Part shown: positions 16,801 to 25,983 of the stretch, in pieces
Numbering within the stretch: the stretch's first letter is position 1
How the letters are laid out: each line of letters begins with the position of its first letter
Assembly: GCF_003217775.1 (NCBI RefSeq)
Contig: NZ_QJVJ01000001.1
Location: 744,001-808,000 of the forward strand
Reading direction: 5' to 3'
DNA length: 64,000 bases
Source of the DNA: Paenibacillus flagellatus
GTDB taxonomy: Bacteria > Bacillota > Bacilli > Paenibacillales > NBRC-103111
Notes under the pieces: model-generated
What the model saw: only the letters and a program-made list of their open reading frames with translations
Told to the model about the DNA's origin: nothing
Database searches by the model: none
Program-made: the position numbers and the translations under genes

Positions 16801-19786
16801 AGCCCGCGCCTCCGGGGAACCAGACGTCCTTCGCGTTGTCGCCTTTCACCCATGCCCGGAACGTATAGGTCGTGTTCGGCTTGACGGCCACGCGCTGCAT
16901 CACGTTCACATAGACGTCGTTCTGCCTGGGAGTCCGGTTCGCAATCTTCAACGAACGTTCCCCCGAATGTCGTTCCGTATCGACGACCTCCACATCGGCG
17001 TCGACGCCTTTGTTTTTATTCACGCTGAACGCGTTGTCCGGGGAAAAGACGACGTGGCGCGGACCGATCTCGATCTGGATCATGTTGGCGCCGAAATCCT
17101 GGAAGTGCGGAATGTCTCGGCGCACCTGGCTGAAATGGCCGTATCCGTTGAAAAAGATCGGACGTTCTTCGGCCTTGTAAGTGCTTCGGACGACCGTATC
17201 GCCGACGAAGGCGTACCGGTTCAGCTCGGGACGGCCGGTCACGTAGCGGGGGGCGGCCTTCGCCGTCCGGGCTCCGGACAAGTAGTCGCGCAGCCCGCGC
17301 TCCGCCTCATCGTACAGCCGTTCCAGCTGATCGACGACATAGGCGGCACGGTCGAGCTCCCCGTTGGCGATATCGGCTTTGCCGTATTCGATAAACCGGC
17401 TGACGACGGTATAAGGGACCCGCTCGTAGTCCGTCGGAATACCGGCCGCCTCGGCCTGCGCCAGCAAGCGTTGCAGCGCCGGCAGCTTGGCCGCGACCGC
17501 ATCGAGTCTATCGTTCAATTCGCCTGCGAACAGCGGAACGCGCACGACCAGCTCGGTTTGTCGGGATACGCCTCCAGCGTCCGTAAGCCGGAGGTCGATC
17601 CGATTGTCGCCGGAGCGCGTGAACGTGACGGGGAACCGTTTCGCCAGCACGGAGCGGGCCGGAACGTTCAGCTGCTGCCGGAGCCCGAGAAACGCCGAGC
17701 TCCACTCGAACGTCCGCGGTTGGTCGGAATCGTTGACCGTATACAGCGTATACGGCGTACCGGCGTCGGCCTGCGCCTTCCTCGGCCCGTCCGCCCAGAA
17801 CGCCCAGTCCGCGCCGCCCGCAAGCCGGTACAGCGACGCCATAGCGTCCGGGTCCTTCGCGCCGGCGATGCCCGGCGTCCATTCGATCCAGCCGCGCCGG
17901 ACTTTGTCGGTATTGTCGTTGTCGTTGATGACAAGCGTGAATACGCTCCGGTCGGTCGCGGGACGCGCCTTGTAAATCGTTTCCCACGGCATCCGCACTT
18001 CGTAGACGGTTTCGTCCCCGATGCGGGCACCCGCCGCCTTTATGTGCTCGAGTCCGAGCGAGCCGCCGCTCCCGCGCGTCAATTGCACGTTCACCGTTCC
18101 GTTCATGTAGTGAAAGGTCATTTCGGGACCGTAAATGCCGTCGTCGCCGAATGCGATCTGGATGCCGTCCCCTTTCCAGATCGAGCTTCCGGAGAGCGGG
18201 TTGTGTGCGTTATCCCGGACTTTGGCCGCCCAATACAGGTTTTCGTCGTCATAGGCGAAATGAACGCGTGCGGACAGATCGTCCTCCCCGCCCCATCCGT
18301 CCGTGTACACGACCTGCGCTTCCGATGCGGGGAGGGTGAGCCCCGACAGGGAGCCCCATTCGCTCAAATCTCCGTCCAGCGTGAAGCCGTCCGCCTTCAG
18401 CACGGCGGCCTGCTTTTGCCCGCCGAACGACTGCCGGAACGAATCCCACGGCAAGACCGCTTCCTCCGGCGGCGTCGTGTCGATCGTATAGACGAACGTC
18501 TGAACGGGACTCGCGTCGTACCCCTCCTTCACGGCGTACGCCTTTACCGTAACCGGACCGTTCACGGGAATCGGCGCCGAATACGCCGTCCTCGTATCGG
18601 ACGACACCGGGTCGCTTTCGTCCAGCGTATAAAAAATCCGGGCTTCCGGCGTCGCCGTCGACAGCGTAATGGCGGTGCCGGGCTTTACGGCGCCGGCCGC
18701 GGGCGACGCGGTTACCGGCGCGGTCCGGGTAGGGGCGGTAATCCGAAGATTGTCGAAGCCGTAGGAAACCCGGGCGCGCCCCTCGAGCTCGGCATAGGTC
18801 GTTTTGACATACAGGTTGATCTGCGCCGCCTTGCTCTTGATCGCGGCGGATGCCTTCGACAGATCGAATTGGACCGTGTTCCAGCGGTTGGCCGCCAATC
18901 TCGGCAGCTGGCTTTCGAGGACGGTCCCCGCGCTTCCCGACAGCTTCAGCACGAGCGGCTCCTTCGACGACGCCGTTTGCGTCGTCGGATAGACGTCCAG
19001 GGTAACCGTTCCGGCGCGGGACAGGTCCGCGACCGGAAAGTTCCAGACGTGATTCAGCCACCCTTCCGCCCCCGCCGCCGGTTCATACGTCACGAGAGAC
19101 GATTGCGCCCCTTCGGTCGCCGGCCCGAACGGCTCGTTTCCGATCGTGCCGGCCGTCCCCGTCGCCTCCGTCCAGACGGTCGGATGCTCGAAGCCTTCCT
19201 GCAGCAGCGTCTCCACCGGGTCGTCGAAGCCCGGATTGCGCAGCGCGTTCGCCGGTTGGCCCGCCTCCGTCATCCGGATGTCGTCGAACCAGACGGCGTC
19301 CGCCATGCCTTCGATCACGAAGCGGAGCGTGTAGCTCGTCTCCGTCGTCGTCCGGTGCGTCACCGTCATATCCTGCCAATCGAACGTGCCGGCGGGCACG
19401 AACGTTTTGTCCGTCCAGCCCCCGCCCGTGACGCCTCCGCCGAACCAGACGCCGTTCGCCTTTACGTTCGCTCCTCTGACCTGGACCGTCCAGCTGTAAT
19501 CCGTATTCGGCTTGACCGGGATCGTCTGGTAGGCGGTCAAATAAACGTTCGGCGCCTTGGCCGAATCGTTCGCGAATTTCAGCGATTGCGTGCCGTTCGC
19601 CGCTTGTCCGGCATCCAGCGCATAGTCCGCCCGGGTTAATCCGCTGTAGTAAAACGTCCAGCCGGGCACCGACCTGACGGGCGATTCCGCCGCGCGGACG
19701 GTGCCGGAGCCGAGAAGTCCCGCCGGCGTCAGGCCGGAGAGGAGAAGCAGCCAAACAAGCGTGCATGCGATCCGTTTTTTGAACAA
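13865..19786 (-). CDS. Giant secreted GH42-like multidomain glycosidase
   Basis: 1973 aa from TTG 19786, chosen because GGGAGGG lies 6 nt upstream and a Gram-positive signal peptide begins directly there (FKKRIACTLVWLLLLSGL); the upstream ATGs have no ribosome site. Order: two galactose-binding-like modules (about 35-350; ends YGFDNLRI), a chitobiase-C-like module (about 360-430, IFYTLDESDPVSSDT), a CBM9-like sandwich (about 460-640), and a GH42-like TIM barrel with Glu1163 (TLTNEPQYH) and Glu1315 (YNSEHHVI). An amidotransferase-like domain and C-terminal Ig-like repeats follow. A further CBM4/9-like module of about 150 aa (about 920-1070) is inserted inside the barrel; the 1071-aa paralog lacks it. 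Probably degrades extracellular polysaccharide. Confidence 0.85.
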   Translation of the reverse strand: MFKKRIACTLVWLLLLSGLTPAGLLGSGTVRAAESPVRSVPGWTFYYSGLTRADYALDAGQAANGTQSLKFANDSAKAPNVYLTAYQTIPVKPNTDYSWTVQVRGANVKANGVWFGGGVTGGGWTDKTFVPAGTFDWQDMTVTHRTTTETSYTLRFVIEGMADAVWFDDIRMTEAGQPANALRNPGFDDPVETLLQEGFEHPTVWTEATGTAGTIGNEPFGPATEGAQSSLVTYEPAAGAEGWLNHVWNFPVADLSRAGTVTLDVYPTTQTASSKEPLVLKLSGSAGTVLESQLPRLAANRWNTVQFDLSKASAAIKSKAAQINLYVKTTYAELEGRARVSYGFDNLRITAPTRTAPVTASPAAGAVKPGTAITLSTATPEARIFYTLDESDPVSSDTRTAYSAPIPVNGPVTVKAYAVKEGYDASPVQTFVYTIDTTPPEEAVLPWDSFRQSFGGQKQAAVLKADGFTLDGDLSEWGSLSGLTLPASEAQVVYTDGWGGEDDLSARVHFAYDDENLYWAAKVRDNAHNPLSGSSIWKGDGIQIAFGDDGIYGPEMTFHYMNGTVNVQLTRGSGGSLGLEHIKAAGARIGDETVYEVRMPWETIYKARPATDRSVFTLVINDNDNTDKVRRGWIEWTPGIAGAKDPDAMASLYRLAGGADWAFWADGPRKAQADAGTPYTLYTVNDSDQPRTFEWSSAFLGLRQQLNVPARSVLAKRFPVTFTRSGDNRIDLRLTDAGGVSRQTELVVRVPLFAGELNDRLDAVAAKLPALQRLLAQAEAAGIPTDYERVPYTVVSRFIEYGKADIANGELDRAAYVVDQLERLYDEAERGLRDYLSGARTAKAAPRYVTGRPELNRYAFVGDTVVRSTYKAEERPIFFNGYGHFSQVRRDIPHFQDFGANMIQIEIGPRHVVFSPDNAFSVNKNKGVDADVEVVDTERHSGERSLKIANRTPRQNDVYVNVMQRVAVKPNTTYTFRAWVKGDNAKDVWFPGGAGWKQRTPFPSGTYDWTQVTADYTTGPDETFYTFTVLSENAGTVWVDDLSMTERGSDNNLLLTPGFENAAPGTEYIVSTAAVENDIVYTLERAERHDIAVNLLLSPHYFPDWAYKRYPELKSGTSAAYGPDLDFVFDHPMARKIIEAYLRAVIPLVKDHPSLHSVTLTNEPQYHSHMDDYNLPEWHRYLSRTYGDDLAELNRIHGASYASFDDVPMPQGAEPTPAGYDWAMFNGELFTGWHEWMAGIIHDIAPSLPVHAKIMGHFDKSPQYGIDIEALAGFADISGNDSWNFIGGGISAYMKELSFYDLQASLREAPVYNSEHHVIEDGDGRYGPEYGTHIRSVLWQGALHGKSASTLWIWERTYDDESSAAGGILHRPESVAAVGRTGLDLNRLAREVVALQNAEPHAAILYAVPSLIYNPGSAHQTMLQAYEALSFTGEKAAFITEKQMAEGLWSRYKVLIVPGATHVKPETVQAIKAFQAQGGSVLVVGARSLQRDERSRPSSATDVADVIGGSVLVEEGASAPQIRSALLPVLEREGLARLRLIDEATGRPAYGVEWRTAEYEGRTLLSATNMSNTPVTASVYRDGSRLTPVSELIEGVPASPGPLVLKPETPYLFDLGDVVKAGTTLELQSASGSYSDTVPLAARLTDRQGNPVAGETITYAIPGVSFEGSAVTGEDGTAILRYRAEHGISAGNETQTWDVTARYSPPPDRPYAAAEAAGTVVVGKEAASIRYTGMLLADSSGVAKLAAQVLPEPDGEPGRLDGLPVRFAIRTVSADGTKTPYAAAANPSYATDATGTAEADLRLPPGVYEIAAELAPNGYYRTAQTAAVTAAVYESGAGPLQMNGTFRDSGVRLHINGRFDERGEWKGSISIRQPRGGLRLDGDGPVRTARSGNDRFVLAAARDGQGSEYTVLLQVNVPQETGPAAETVSLQVWSGGSMTGEPVLRIPPQRFNGHAGKDGSAGIGDPDPERSGG

Positions 19787-19862
19787 TTCGTATCCCTCCC
19801 GTAGGGTCCTCATGTCCATCTTGGTTGAAGGCGTGTCCGTCTCGGCTCACGCTCCGTATTCG

Positions 19863-22028
19863 TCATGGCGCAACGATCTCCAGCTTGCCGTCCTCGTAAC
19901 GGACGGCGATTTTCCCCGTCGGAACCGTCATTTCCAGCCGAAACGGCGGCATCGCTTTCGGCAAATGCGGCGTGAACGACACGGTCTCCCAGCCCGGCTT
20001 GCCGGGCTTCAGGCCGACGATGTCCTCGATCAGCACGGGGATCGGCGCGCTCGCCCACGCATGGCACAGGCTCGTATTCCATTTCTGCTCCTTGCCCCAC
20101 GCTTCGAAGCAGCAGGTCGCCCCTTCCCGCAGCATATTGCTCCACGAGCGCTCGTCCTCGCACGTGATCAGCTCGTAGATCAGCTCGTATTCGCCCGCCT
20201 CCGCCAGCGCCTTCAGCACGAAGTAAGCCATATAGACGCCGCAGGACAGCCTTTTCTCGCGGATGAGCCGGACGATCCCGGGGACCGCCTCCTTGTCCGC
20301 GATACCGAACAACAGCGGAAGCGCATTCGCGTGCAGCGAGCTGTGGGCGCTGCCTTCGGCGTCGACGAACAAGCCGGTTTCGCGGTTCCCGAAAGCGGCG
20401 GCAAACGATCGCCTCAGCGCCGGAAGCCGATCCCGATATGGAATACCGAGAATATCGCGAATGTCTTGAACCGCTTTCACGCAGCCGTAATAAAAAGCGT
20501 TCAGCACGTTATGGCAGCCGCCGCCCACCGGCTTCGTCAGCGGAAAGTCGTAGCCGTCCCGCATCGGCTCCGGCCAGTCGACCAGATTCCATTTCTCGTC
20601 CACCCGCTCCAGCAAGCCGTCGGCCCGCGCTTACCGGCCGAAATATTCGAGAACGCCCTCGGCGTACGGATGCATCTCCCGCACGAAGTCGAGATCGCCG
20701 CTGTACCGGTAATACGTCAGCAGCTGCATCGGCCATTGGCACGAAAAATCGGCGATTTCCTGCATGAAGCTGCCCGGCGCGACCGCGAGAAGCCCGGGAC
20801 AGACGGCGGACGACAGCGCGAAGTCGCGAATCGCTTTCTTGAACAGCCTCGAATCGCCGCTGATATACAAATGCGAATGGCCGATCACGGTGGTGTCGCC
20901 CGCATATTGCCCCTTCTCGCGGGTCGGGCAATCGACGAACGTCTCTTGGGCGCAGTTGAGCACGCCGTTGCGGCAAATGTCCCAAATCCCGTTCAAGAGG
21001 GGGCTGGACGATTCGAAACGGGAAGCTTCCGGGCCGAGCGGATAGAGGCGGACGACCGCCGCGAAGCTTGACGCGTCGATCGCGCTCTCCGGACCGATCA
21101 CTTCCGCGTATCGAAACGCCTTATAGTCGTAAAACTCCGGCTCCTCCCCGGCGCGCCCCGACAATGTCCACTCCTCCCGATACCGGCAGTTGCAGCGCAT
21201 CTCGTAACGGACCGCTCCGCCGTCCGCGGCCAGCTCCTCGCCGCATCGGATGTCGATCCGGTCCCCGGTTGCCCCGTTCGCCCGCATCGTGAATTGGCCG
21301 GTTATTTCCCGCCCGAAGTCGATCAAGTAACGGCCTGCGCCGAGCTTCCGGACTTGCGCCGGGTACGCCCGCGTCACCGCGACGGTCGGCGTCGGCTGCT
21401 CCACCAGCGTATAGCCGGGCTGCCGATTCACGACCGCGGCCGGCCACGACGAATCGTCATAATCCGGTTCCTTCCAGCCGTGGCGCCGGAGCCGGCCGTC
21501 GATCCGCTCGAGCAGCTGCGTATCGTTGCCGGTCGTCTCCGCCTCTCCGCCGCCGTATTCGAACGTCCGCACCCATTTCCAGGATTCGTCGCTCGCCAGC
21601 ACCGTCCGGCCGTCGACCTCCAGCTCCGCGATCATCCCCTGCCGCAAATCGCCGCTGTTCAGCGCGCGATTGACGTACCCCATGTAAAACACGTGGACGG
21701 CGATCGCGTTCCGCCCCGGCCGCAGCCAACCCGTCACATCGATCCGGTTGTAGGGATAATGAAACGGGTACCCTTGCGCCGGTCCCTGCGCGGCGAATTC
21801 GCCGTTCACGTACAGCTTGTAGTAATCGTCGGCGGTGATGTCCAGGTACGCTTCGGCCGGCGAACGCTCCAGCTCGAGCGTTTTCCGGATCAGCATATGA
21901 TGGTTTTTCAGATCGGCCGGATGCTCCATGGGTCCCGCGTCCGCCAGCTCCTTGCGAAGCGGCGAAACCGGCTCGAACCGTAGAAAGGCGGGGTCCGTAA
22001 TCCATTTCGCGGTCCATCGCTTCGTCAT
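19863..22028 (-). pseudogene. GH78 alpha-L-rhamnosidase interrupted by an in-frame TAA
   Basis: From ATG 22028 (GGAGGAGGGA, 6-nt spacing) the frame encodes 465 aa: an N-terminal accessory sandwich (AYLDITADDYYKLYVNGEF) and the start of the (alpha/alpha)6 barrel, with the GH78 signature DCPTREKGQYAGDT. It stops at TAA 20633-20631 after EGVLEYFGR. The same frame resumes at once (ARADGLLERVDEKWNLVDW) and runs 239 codons to 19863 with the rest of the barrel and C-terminal sandwich, including SLCHAWASAPI. Family members need both halves. No base is missing, so one substitution explains it: a recent nonsense mutation, a base-call error or read-through. A TTG at 20615 has no ribosome site. Confidence 0.85.
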
Positions 22029-22103
22029 GAATGTTCCCTCCTCCGCCGCGGGCCGATCGGCGAAGGGAAAGAACGCGGGCGTCTTTCCCTTCGCCGGGCG
22101 CCC

Positions 22104-23759
22104 TTACTGGGACTGCTTGGCCACCGTATCCCACAGGTCCTTCATCAGGAACGAAGAGTCCTTCTTGTTTTTGTACCAGTCGATCATGAAGTCGTCGATC
22201 TGTTTGCCGCCGGCTTTTTCCCACGTCGACAGGACGTCCTTGTACGCCTGCTCGACCGAATAGCTTTCGCCCCTCAGCACCGATTTCAGCCAAATGTCGT
22301 TGATGTCCTTGCTGACCGTGTTCATCGTCGTCTGCATCTCTTTCGGCAGTGTCGGCATATGCTCGCCGAGCGTGACGGTCCGGTACTGCTTGTTCGGATC
22401 CATGTACAGCTTTTTCGCCTTGCCGAACATGTCCAATCCCGCCTTCTGCTCCGGAACGCTCGGGTTGTATTGCGTCTCGTAAGCCGCGCATTTCGGGTCG
22501 AGCAGGTGCGAATACGATTGGGCGAAATCGCCGGCCCACGACACTTCGGTCTTCGTCTTCTCGGGGTCGATCGGCTGCGGGCAGCCTCGTTCGTTCAGCT
22601 TGTAGTGGGTGCCTTCGAGACCGAAGCGCAGCGTGCGGCCGGTCGAGAGACGATCGATGAAGTCGATGTACTTGATGGCCGCGACCGGATCCTTCGTCTT
22701 GGCGTTGATCGCGGTTGTCGCCTGAATCGGGTTTTGCAGCTCGGGGACGTATTCGCCCGCCGGACTTTTCGGCAGGGCGATCGGCTCGACGATCGCGCCC
22801 GGCGCCGCTTTTTTCAACGTCTGCATGTCCGTCACCGAAAAGTCGAACCAGCTGCTTACGAAAACGGGATAAATGCCGATTTTGCCGTTCAGGAAATCCT
22901 GCCTCGCCTTGGTCCCGTTTTTGTCGTTGGCGAAGTCTTTGTCGACGATGTTTTCGTCGTACAGCCGCTTCTTGAACTCGACGGCGGCTCTCGTATTCTC
23001 GAACGCGCGGCTCGGCAGGCCGTTGACGAGCCCGTAGCTGGAGCCGGGACTGCCGAACATGCCGTCGATGACGTTCTCCGACCGCCAGCTGAGCGCCATT
23101 CCGTACGTATCTTTCTTCCCGTTGCCGTCCGGATCCCGCTCGGCAAACGCTTTCGCAACCTGGTAAAGCTCCTCCGTCGTCTTCGGTACCTGCAAATTGA
23201 GGGCATTCAGCCAATCCGTCCGGATGAACATCGCGTTGAGCGGAATGGTCGTCAAGACGCGGCCGATTTTGTATATTTTCCCGTCCGGGCCCGTCGTCAC
23301 TTTCTTCAAGGCCGGGTAATCTTTCAACAGCTGCTTGTACTCGACGCTATGCTTGTCGATCAGCTCGTCGAGCGGCATCAGCTGCTTCTGGTCGATCAGC
23401 GGGTTGAGAATGTTCGGATCGAATTCGTTCACGATATCCGGCGCACTTTGCGAAGCGAACAGCACGTTCCACTTTTGCCCCGGGTCGGTTCTCGGAATCG
23501 GCACGAAGGTCGCGTTCGCCGGGCCGTTCTCGTTGATCCATTTCGTCCATCGGTTGCTCTCGATTTTCCCTTCGGAAGCCGGCACGTTGCCCCGGTCGTA
23601 CACCGAAACCGTAATATCGCCTTTTTTCGCCGGCGTGCCGGCCGCGGAACTTCCTCCCGGGTCGGCGGATTCGGCCGGATCCTTCCCGCCTCCCGAGCAG
23701 GCCGTCACAAGCGCCGCCGCTGCTACTGCTGCCAATGAAACGTACAACCATCTTTTCAT
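22104..23759 (-). CDS. Extracellular sugar-binding lipoprotein (YtcQ type)
   Basis: 551 aa. The lipoprotein signal peptide ends in VTAC (Cys21), followed by a Gly/Ser/Pro linker; the body is the long family-1 binding-protein fold (KIYKIGRVLTTIPLNAMFIRTDWL, DPDGNGKKDTYG, GLEGTHYKLNERG). GAAAGGGG precedes the ATG by 11 nt. It follows the two permeases in the operon and precedes the rhamnosidase and GH42-like genes, so the ligand is probably a rhamnose- or galactose-containing oligosaccharide (inference). Confidence 0.93.
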   Translation of the reverse strand: MKRWLYVSLAAVAAAALVTACSGGGKDPAESADPGGSSAAGTPAKKGDITVSVYDRGNVPASEGKIESNRWTKWINENGPANATFVPIPRTDPGQKWNVLFASQSAPDIVNEFDPNILNPLIDQKQLMPLDELIDKHSVEYKQLLKDYPALKKVTTGPDGKIYKIGRVLTTIPLNAMFIRTDWLNALNLQVPKTTEELYQVAKAFAERDPDGNGKKDTYGMALSWRSENVIDGMFGSPGSSYGLVNGLPSRAFENTRAAVEFKKRLYDENIVDKDFANDKNGTKARQDFLNGKIGIYPVFVSSWFDFSVTDMQTLKKAAPGAIVEPIALPKSPAGEYVPELQNPIQATTAINAKTKDPVAAIKYIDFIDRLSTGRTLRFGLEGTHYKLNERGCPQPIDPEKTKTEVSWAGDFAQSYSHLLDPKCAAYETQYNPSVPEQKAGLDMFGKAKKLYMDPNKQYRTVTLGEHMPTLPKEMQTTMNTVSKDINDIWLKSVLRGESYSVEQAYKDVLSTWEKAGGKQIDDFMIDWYKNKKDSSFLMKDLWDTVAKQSQ

Positions 23760-23878
23760 TCGCGGTTGTGCCCCTTTCGATCATGAAGGTTGGTTTGCAT
23801 ACCCCTTGCCCCTTGCCGATTTTCTACAGATTACCATACTTCCGATCCCCGGCATCACCCCCTCTGTCGGTCCGTCGA

Positions 23879-24754
23879 TCATCCTTTCACCGAACCGATC
23901 ATCACGCCTTTCACGAAATATTTCTGCACGAACGGATACGCGATCAGCATCGGAGCGACCAGCACGACGATGCCGGCCGACTTGATGCCCTCCTCCACCA
24001 CGTGCGCCTGCTCATCCGGCTGAACGAGCATGCTTTGCTGCAAGGCGCTCTGGTTTTTGATCATTTGCTGGACGAGCACGGACAAGTTCTGCATCGTCGA
24101 GTCGTTGATATAGATCAGCATGCTGAAGAAGACGTTCCAGTAGGCGACACCGTAAAACAACGTCAGTGTGGCGATGACCGGCAGCGAGATCGGCAGCAGC
24201 ACCCGGACGAGCAAGCGCACTTCCCCGCAGCCGTCGATGCGCGCGGCATCCTCGATTTCCGAAGGGATCTGCTCGAAGTACGTGCGCAAAATCAGCATAT
24301 TGTACGTGCTGACGAGGCCCGGCAGCCAGATCGCCCAGTACGTGTCGACGAGACCGAGAGCTTGCACGGTCAAGTAGGTCGGAATAAGCCCGCCGGAAAA
24401 AATCATGGTGAAAATCATCGCCAGCGTCAACGTCTTCCGTGCGTAAAACGATTGCCGCGATAACGGATAGGCGGCCAATATCGTCGCGGTCATGCTGAGC
24501 GCGATCCCGACCAGGGTAATGACGACGCTGTTCCAGAACGATCGGACGATGGATGTGCCGCTTGCAAGCAGCTTGTAGGTGTCCAGGCTGAATTCGACCG
24601 GCCAGAGGCCGACCTTGCCGGTTTGGATCGCCTCCGGGCTGCTGAACGACAGGGACAGCAGATGCAGCAGCGGAAACAGGCAGGAGCAGGCCAGCAAGGT
24701 CAAGAGGATATAGTTGACGGCATAAAACAGTCGTTCGCCGGGCGATGCGCGCAT
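23879..24754 (-). CDS. Carbohydrate ABC transporter permease (YtcP/LplC type)
   Basis: 291-aa six-helix permease. The EAA loop reads EIEDAARIDGCGEVRLLVRVLLPISLP and the C-terminus FVQKYFVKGVMIGSVKG is the YtcP hallmark. GGAGG stands 7 nt before ATG 24754. It is 49 bp downstream of its LplB partner and 119 bp upstream of the binding-protein gene; all three serve one importer. Confidence 0.93.
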   Translation of the reverse strand: MRASPGERLFYAVNYILLTLLACSCLFPLLHLLSLSFSSPEAIQTGKVGLWPVEFSLDTYKLLASGTSIVRSFWNSVVITLVGIALSMTATILAAYPLSRQSFYARKTLTLAMIFTMIFSGGLIPTYLTVQALGLVDTYWAIWLPGLVSTYNMLILRTYFEQIPSEIEDAARIDGCGEVRLLVRVLLPISLPVIATLTLFYGVAYWNVFFSMLIYINDSTMQNLSVLVQQMIKNQSALQQSMLVQPDEQAHVVEEGIKSAGIVVLVAPMLIAYPFVQKYFVKGVMIGSVKG

Positions 24755-24803
24755 ATCGATTCCTCCACGTTTTTCTTTTCGCTTCGCTGGGGGTCGTGCC
24801 TAG

Positions 24804-25763
24804 TCAGAACAATCCCCGCTGATACCGTCTTGCGATGCCGTTCACGGTGACGAGCAGGATGAACGAGACGACGGATTCGAACAGTCCCATCGCCGTCGTG
24901 AGGCTGAACTGCGCTCCCTGCAGGCCGACCCGGTAAATGTACGTGCTGATGACCTCGGATACGTCCTTGACCGCCGCGTTTTGCAATATAAACACTTGAT
25001 CGAAGCCGACCTCCATCACCCGGCCCATCGACAAAATAAAAAGCAGAACCATCGTGGGGGCGATGCCCGGAAGCGTAATATGGATCGTTTGCTTCCATTT
25101 GCCCGCTCCGTCGATGTTGGCGGATTCGTAAAGCGACGGGTCGATCGCGGACATGGCCGCCATATAGATAATGGCGTTGAACCCCATGTCCTTCCAGATG
25201 CCGGAGCCGATGAAGATGGAAATCCAGGAGGCTTCGTTGTACAAAAACGGCACCGGCTCGTCGGCGATCCCATCCAGCCATCGGTTGATCGTACCCTCGA
25301 TGCCGAAGATCGCGACGACGATGCCGCCGACGATCACCCACGAGAAAAAGTGCGGCAAATAGACGAGCGTCTGGACGATTCGCTTGAACCACATGCGGCG
25401 AACTTCGTGGAACAGAATCGCCAGCGCGATCGGGAACGGAAAGCCGACGAAAATGTGCAGCAAGCTTAGCAGCAGCGTATTGCGGATAATCATGACCGTA
25501 TTGGGGTTGTCGAACAGCTTGTAAAAGTTGTCCAAACCGACCCAAGGGCTGCGGAATACGCCGTCGAAAAAATTGTAGTCTTTGAAGGCGATGACGGCCC
25601 CGACCATCGGCGCATACTTGAAGATCAAGTAAAACAGGATGACGGGAATAAACATGATAAGAAGCGGGGCGTTTTGCTTGAATCGTTTTCGGGCCGCCCG
25701 CTTGCCCGAATGGGCGATCATGGCGGCTGCTTCGTTCGTTTCGGCGATACTGCTCATCGGCAT
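24804..25763 (-). CDS. Sugar ABC transporter permease (LplB/YteP type)
   Basis: 319 aa from ATG 25763 (AGGAGAGGGAG directly upstream; ATG 25757 is an alternative). A polar N-terminal tail of about 30 residues leads into LLIMFIPVILFYLIFKYAPMVGAVIAFKDYNFF, the LplB signature; the EAA loop is LYESANIDGAGKWKQTIHITLP. First structural gene after the regulator in region C. Confidence 0.92.
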   Translation of the reverse strand: MPMSSIAETNEAAAMIAHSGKRAARKRFKQNAPLLIMFIPVILFYLIFKYAPMVGAVIAFKDYNFFDGVFRSPWVGLDNFYKLFDNPNTVMIIRNTLLLSLLHIFVGFPFPIALAILFHEVRRMWFKRIVQTLVYLPHFFSWVIVGGIVVAIFGIEGTINRWLDGIADEPVPFLYNEASWISIFIGSGIWKDMGFNAIIYMAAMSAIDPSLYESANIDGAGKWKQTIHITLPGIAPTMVLLFILSMGRVMEVGFDQVFILQNAAVKDVSEVISTYIYRVGLQGAQFSLTTAMGLFESVVSFILLVTVNGIARRYQRGLF

Positions 25764-25791
25764 CTCCCTCTCCTGCGGCTGATCTGAGGCC

Positions 25792-25821
25792 ACTATACGT
25801 CGTGCCGGCCGGCCGCGGCAA
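25792..25821 (-). promoter_or_regulatory. Candidate promoter for the region-C transporter/glycosidase operon
   Basis: Leftward: TTGCCG (25821-25816), 18-nt spacer, TATAGT (25797-25792), about 30 bp before the permease start. Sigma-A-like with imperfect boxes. Confidence 0.4.
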
Positions 25822-25869
25822 TCGCCCGTTTTCCCCCGGATCAACGTATTTCCCGCCACAAGCCCGGAG

Positions 25870-25902
25870 AAGAAAAAAAGAACCGTGCGGCGGATGCGCA
25901 CG
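25870..25902 (-). terminator. Rho-independent terminator after the region-C regulator
   Basis: On the minus strand CGTGCG pairs with CGCACG around a 7-nt loop and is followed by GTTCTTTTTTTC. It separates the regulator transcript from the permease operon promoter. Confidence 0.7.
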
Positions 25903-25922
25903 ATTCGCGACGATCGGTTCGG

Positions 25923-25956
25923 CCCGATCCCTATTCGGTTTAGACCCGATCCCTAT
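25923..25956. repeat. 12-bp direct repeat with 22-bp period
   Basis: CCCGATCCCTAT occurs at 25923-25934 and 25945-25956. A period of about two helical turns is typical of AraC-family binding sites. It lies between the regulator stop and its terminator, more than 100 bp upstream of the candidate permease promoter. Confidence 0.7.
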
Positions 25957-25983
25957 AATGGAGTCCATCAACAAAAATCCGCA

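Noticed and set aside
16520-19639. 1039-codon open frame on the plus strand
   Set aside because: Low-complexity Arg-rich translation antisense to the giant glycosidase; a high-GC artefact.
19863-22028. Two separate genes, or a frameshift, in the GH78 region
   Set aside because: The downstream part is in the same frame as the upstream part and has no ribosome site; a single TAA explains the break.
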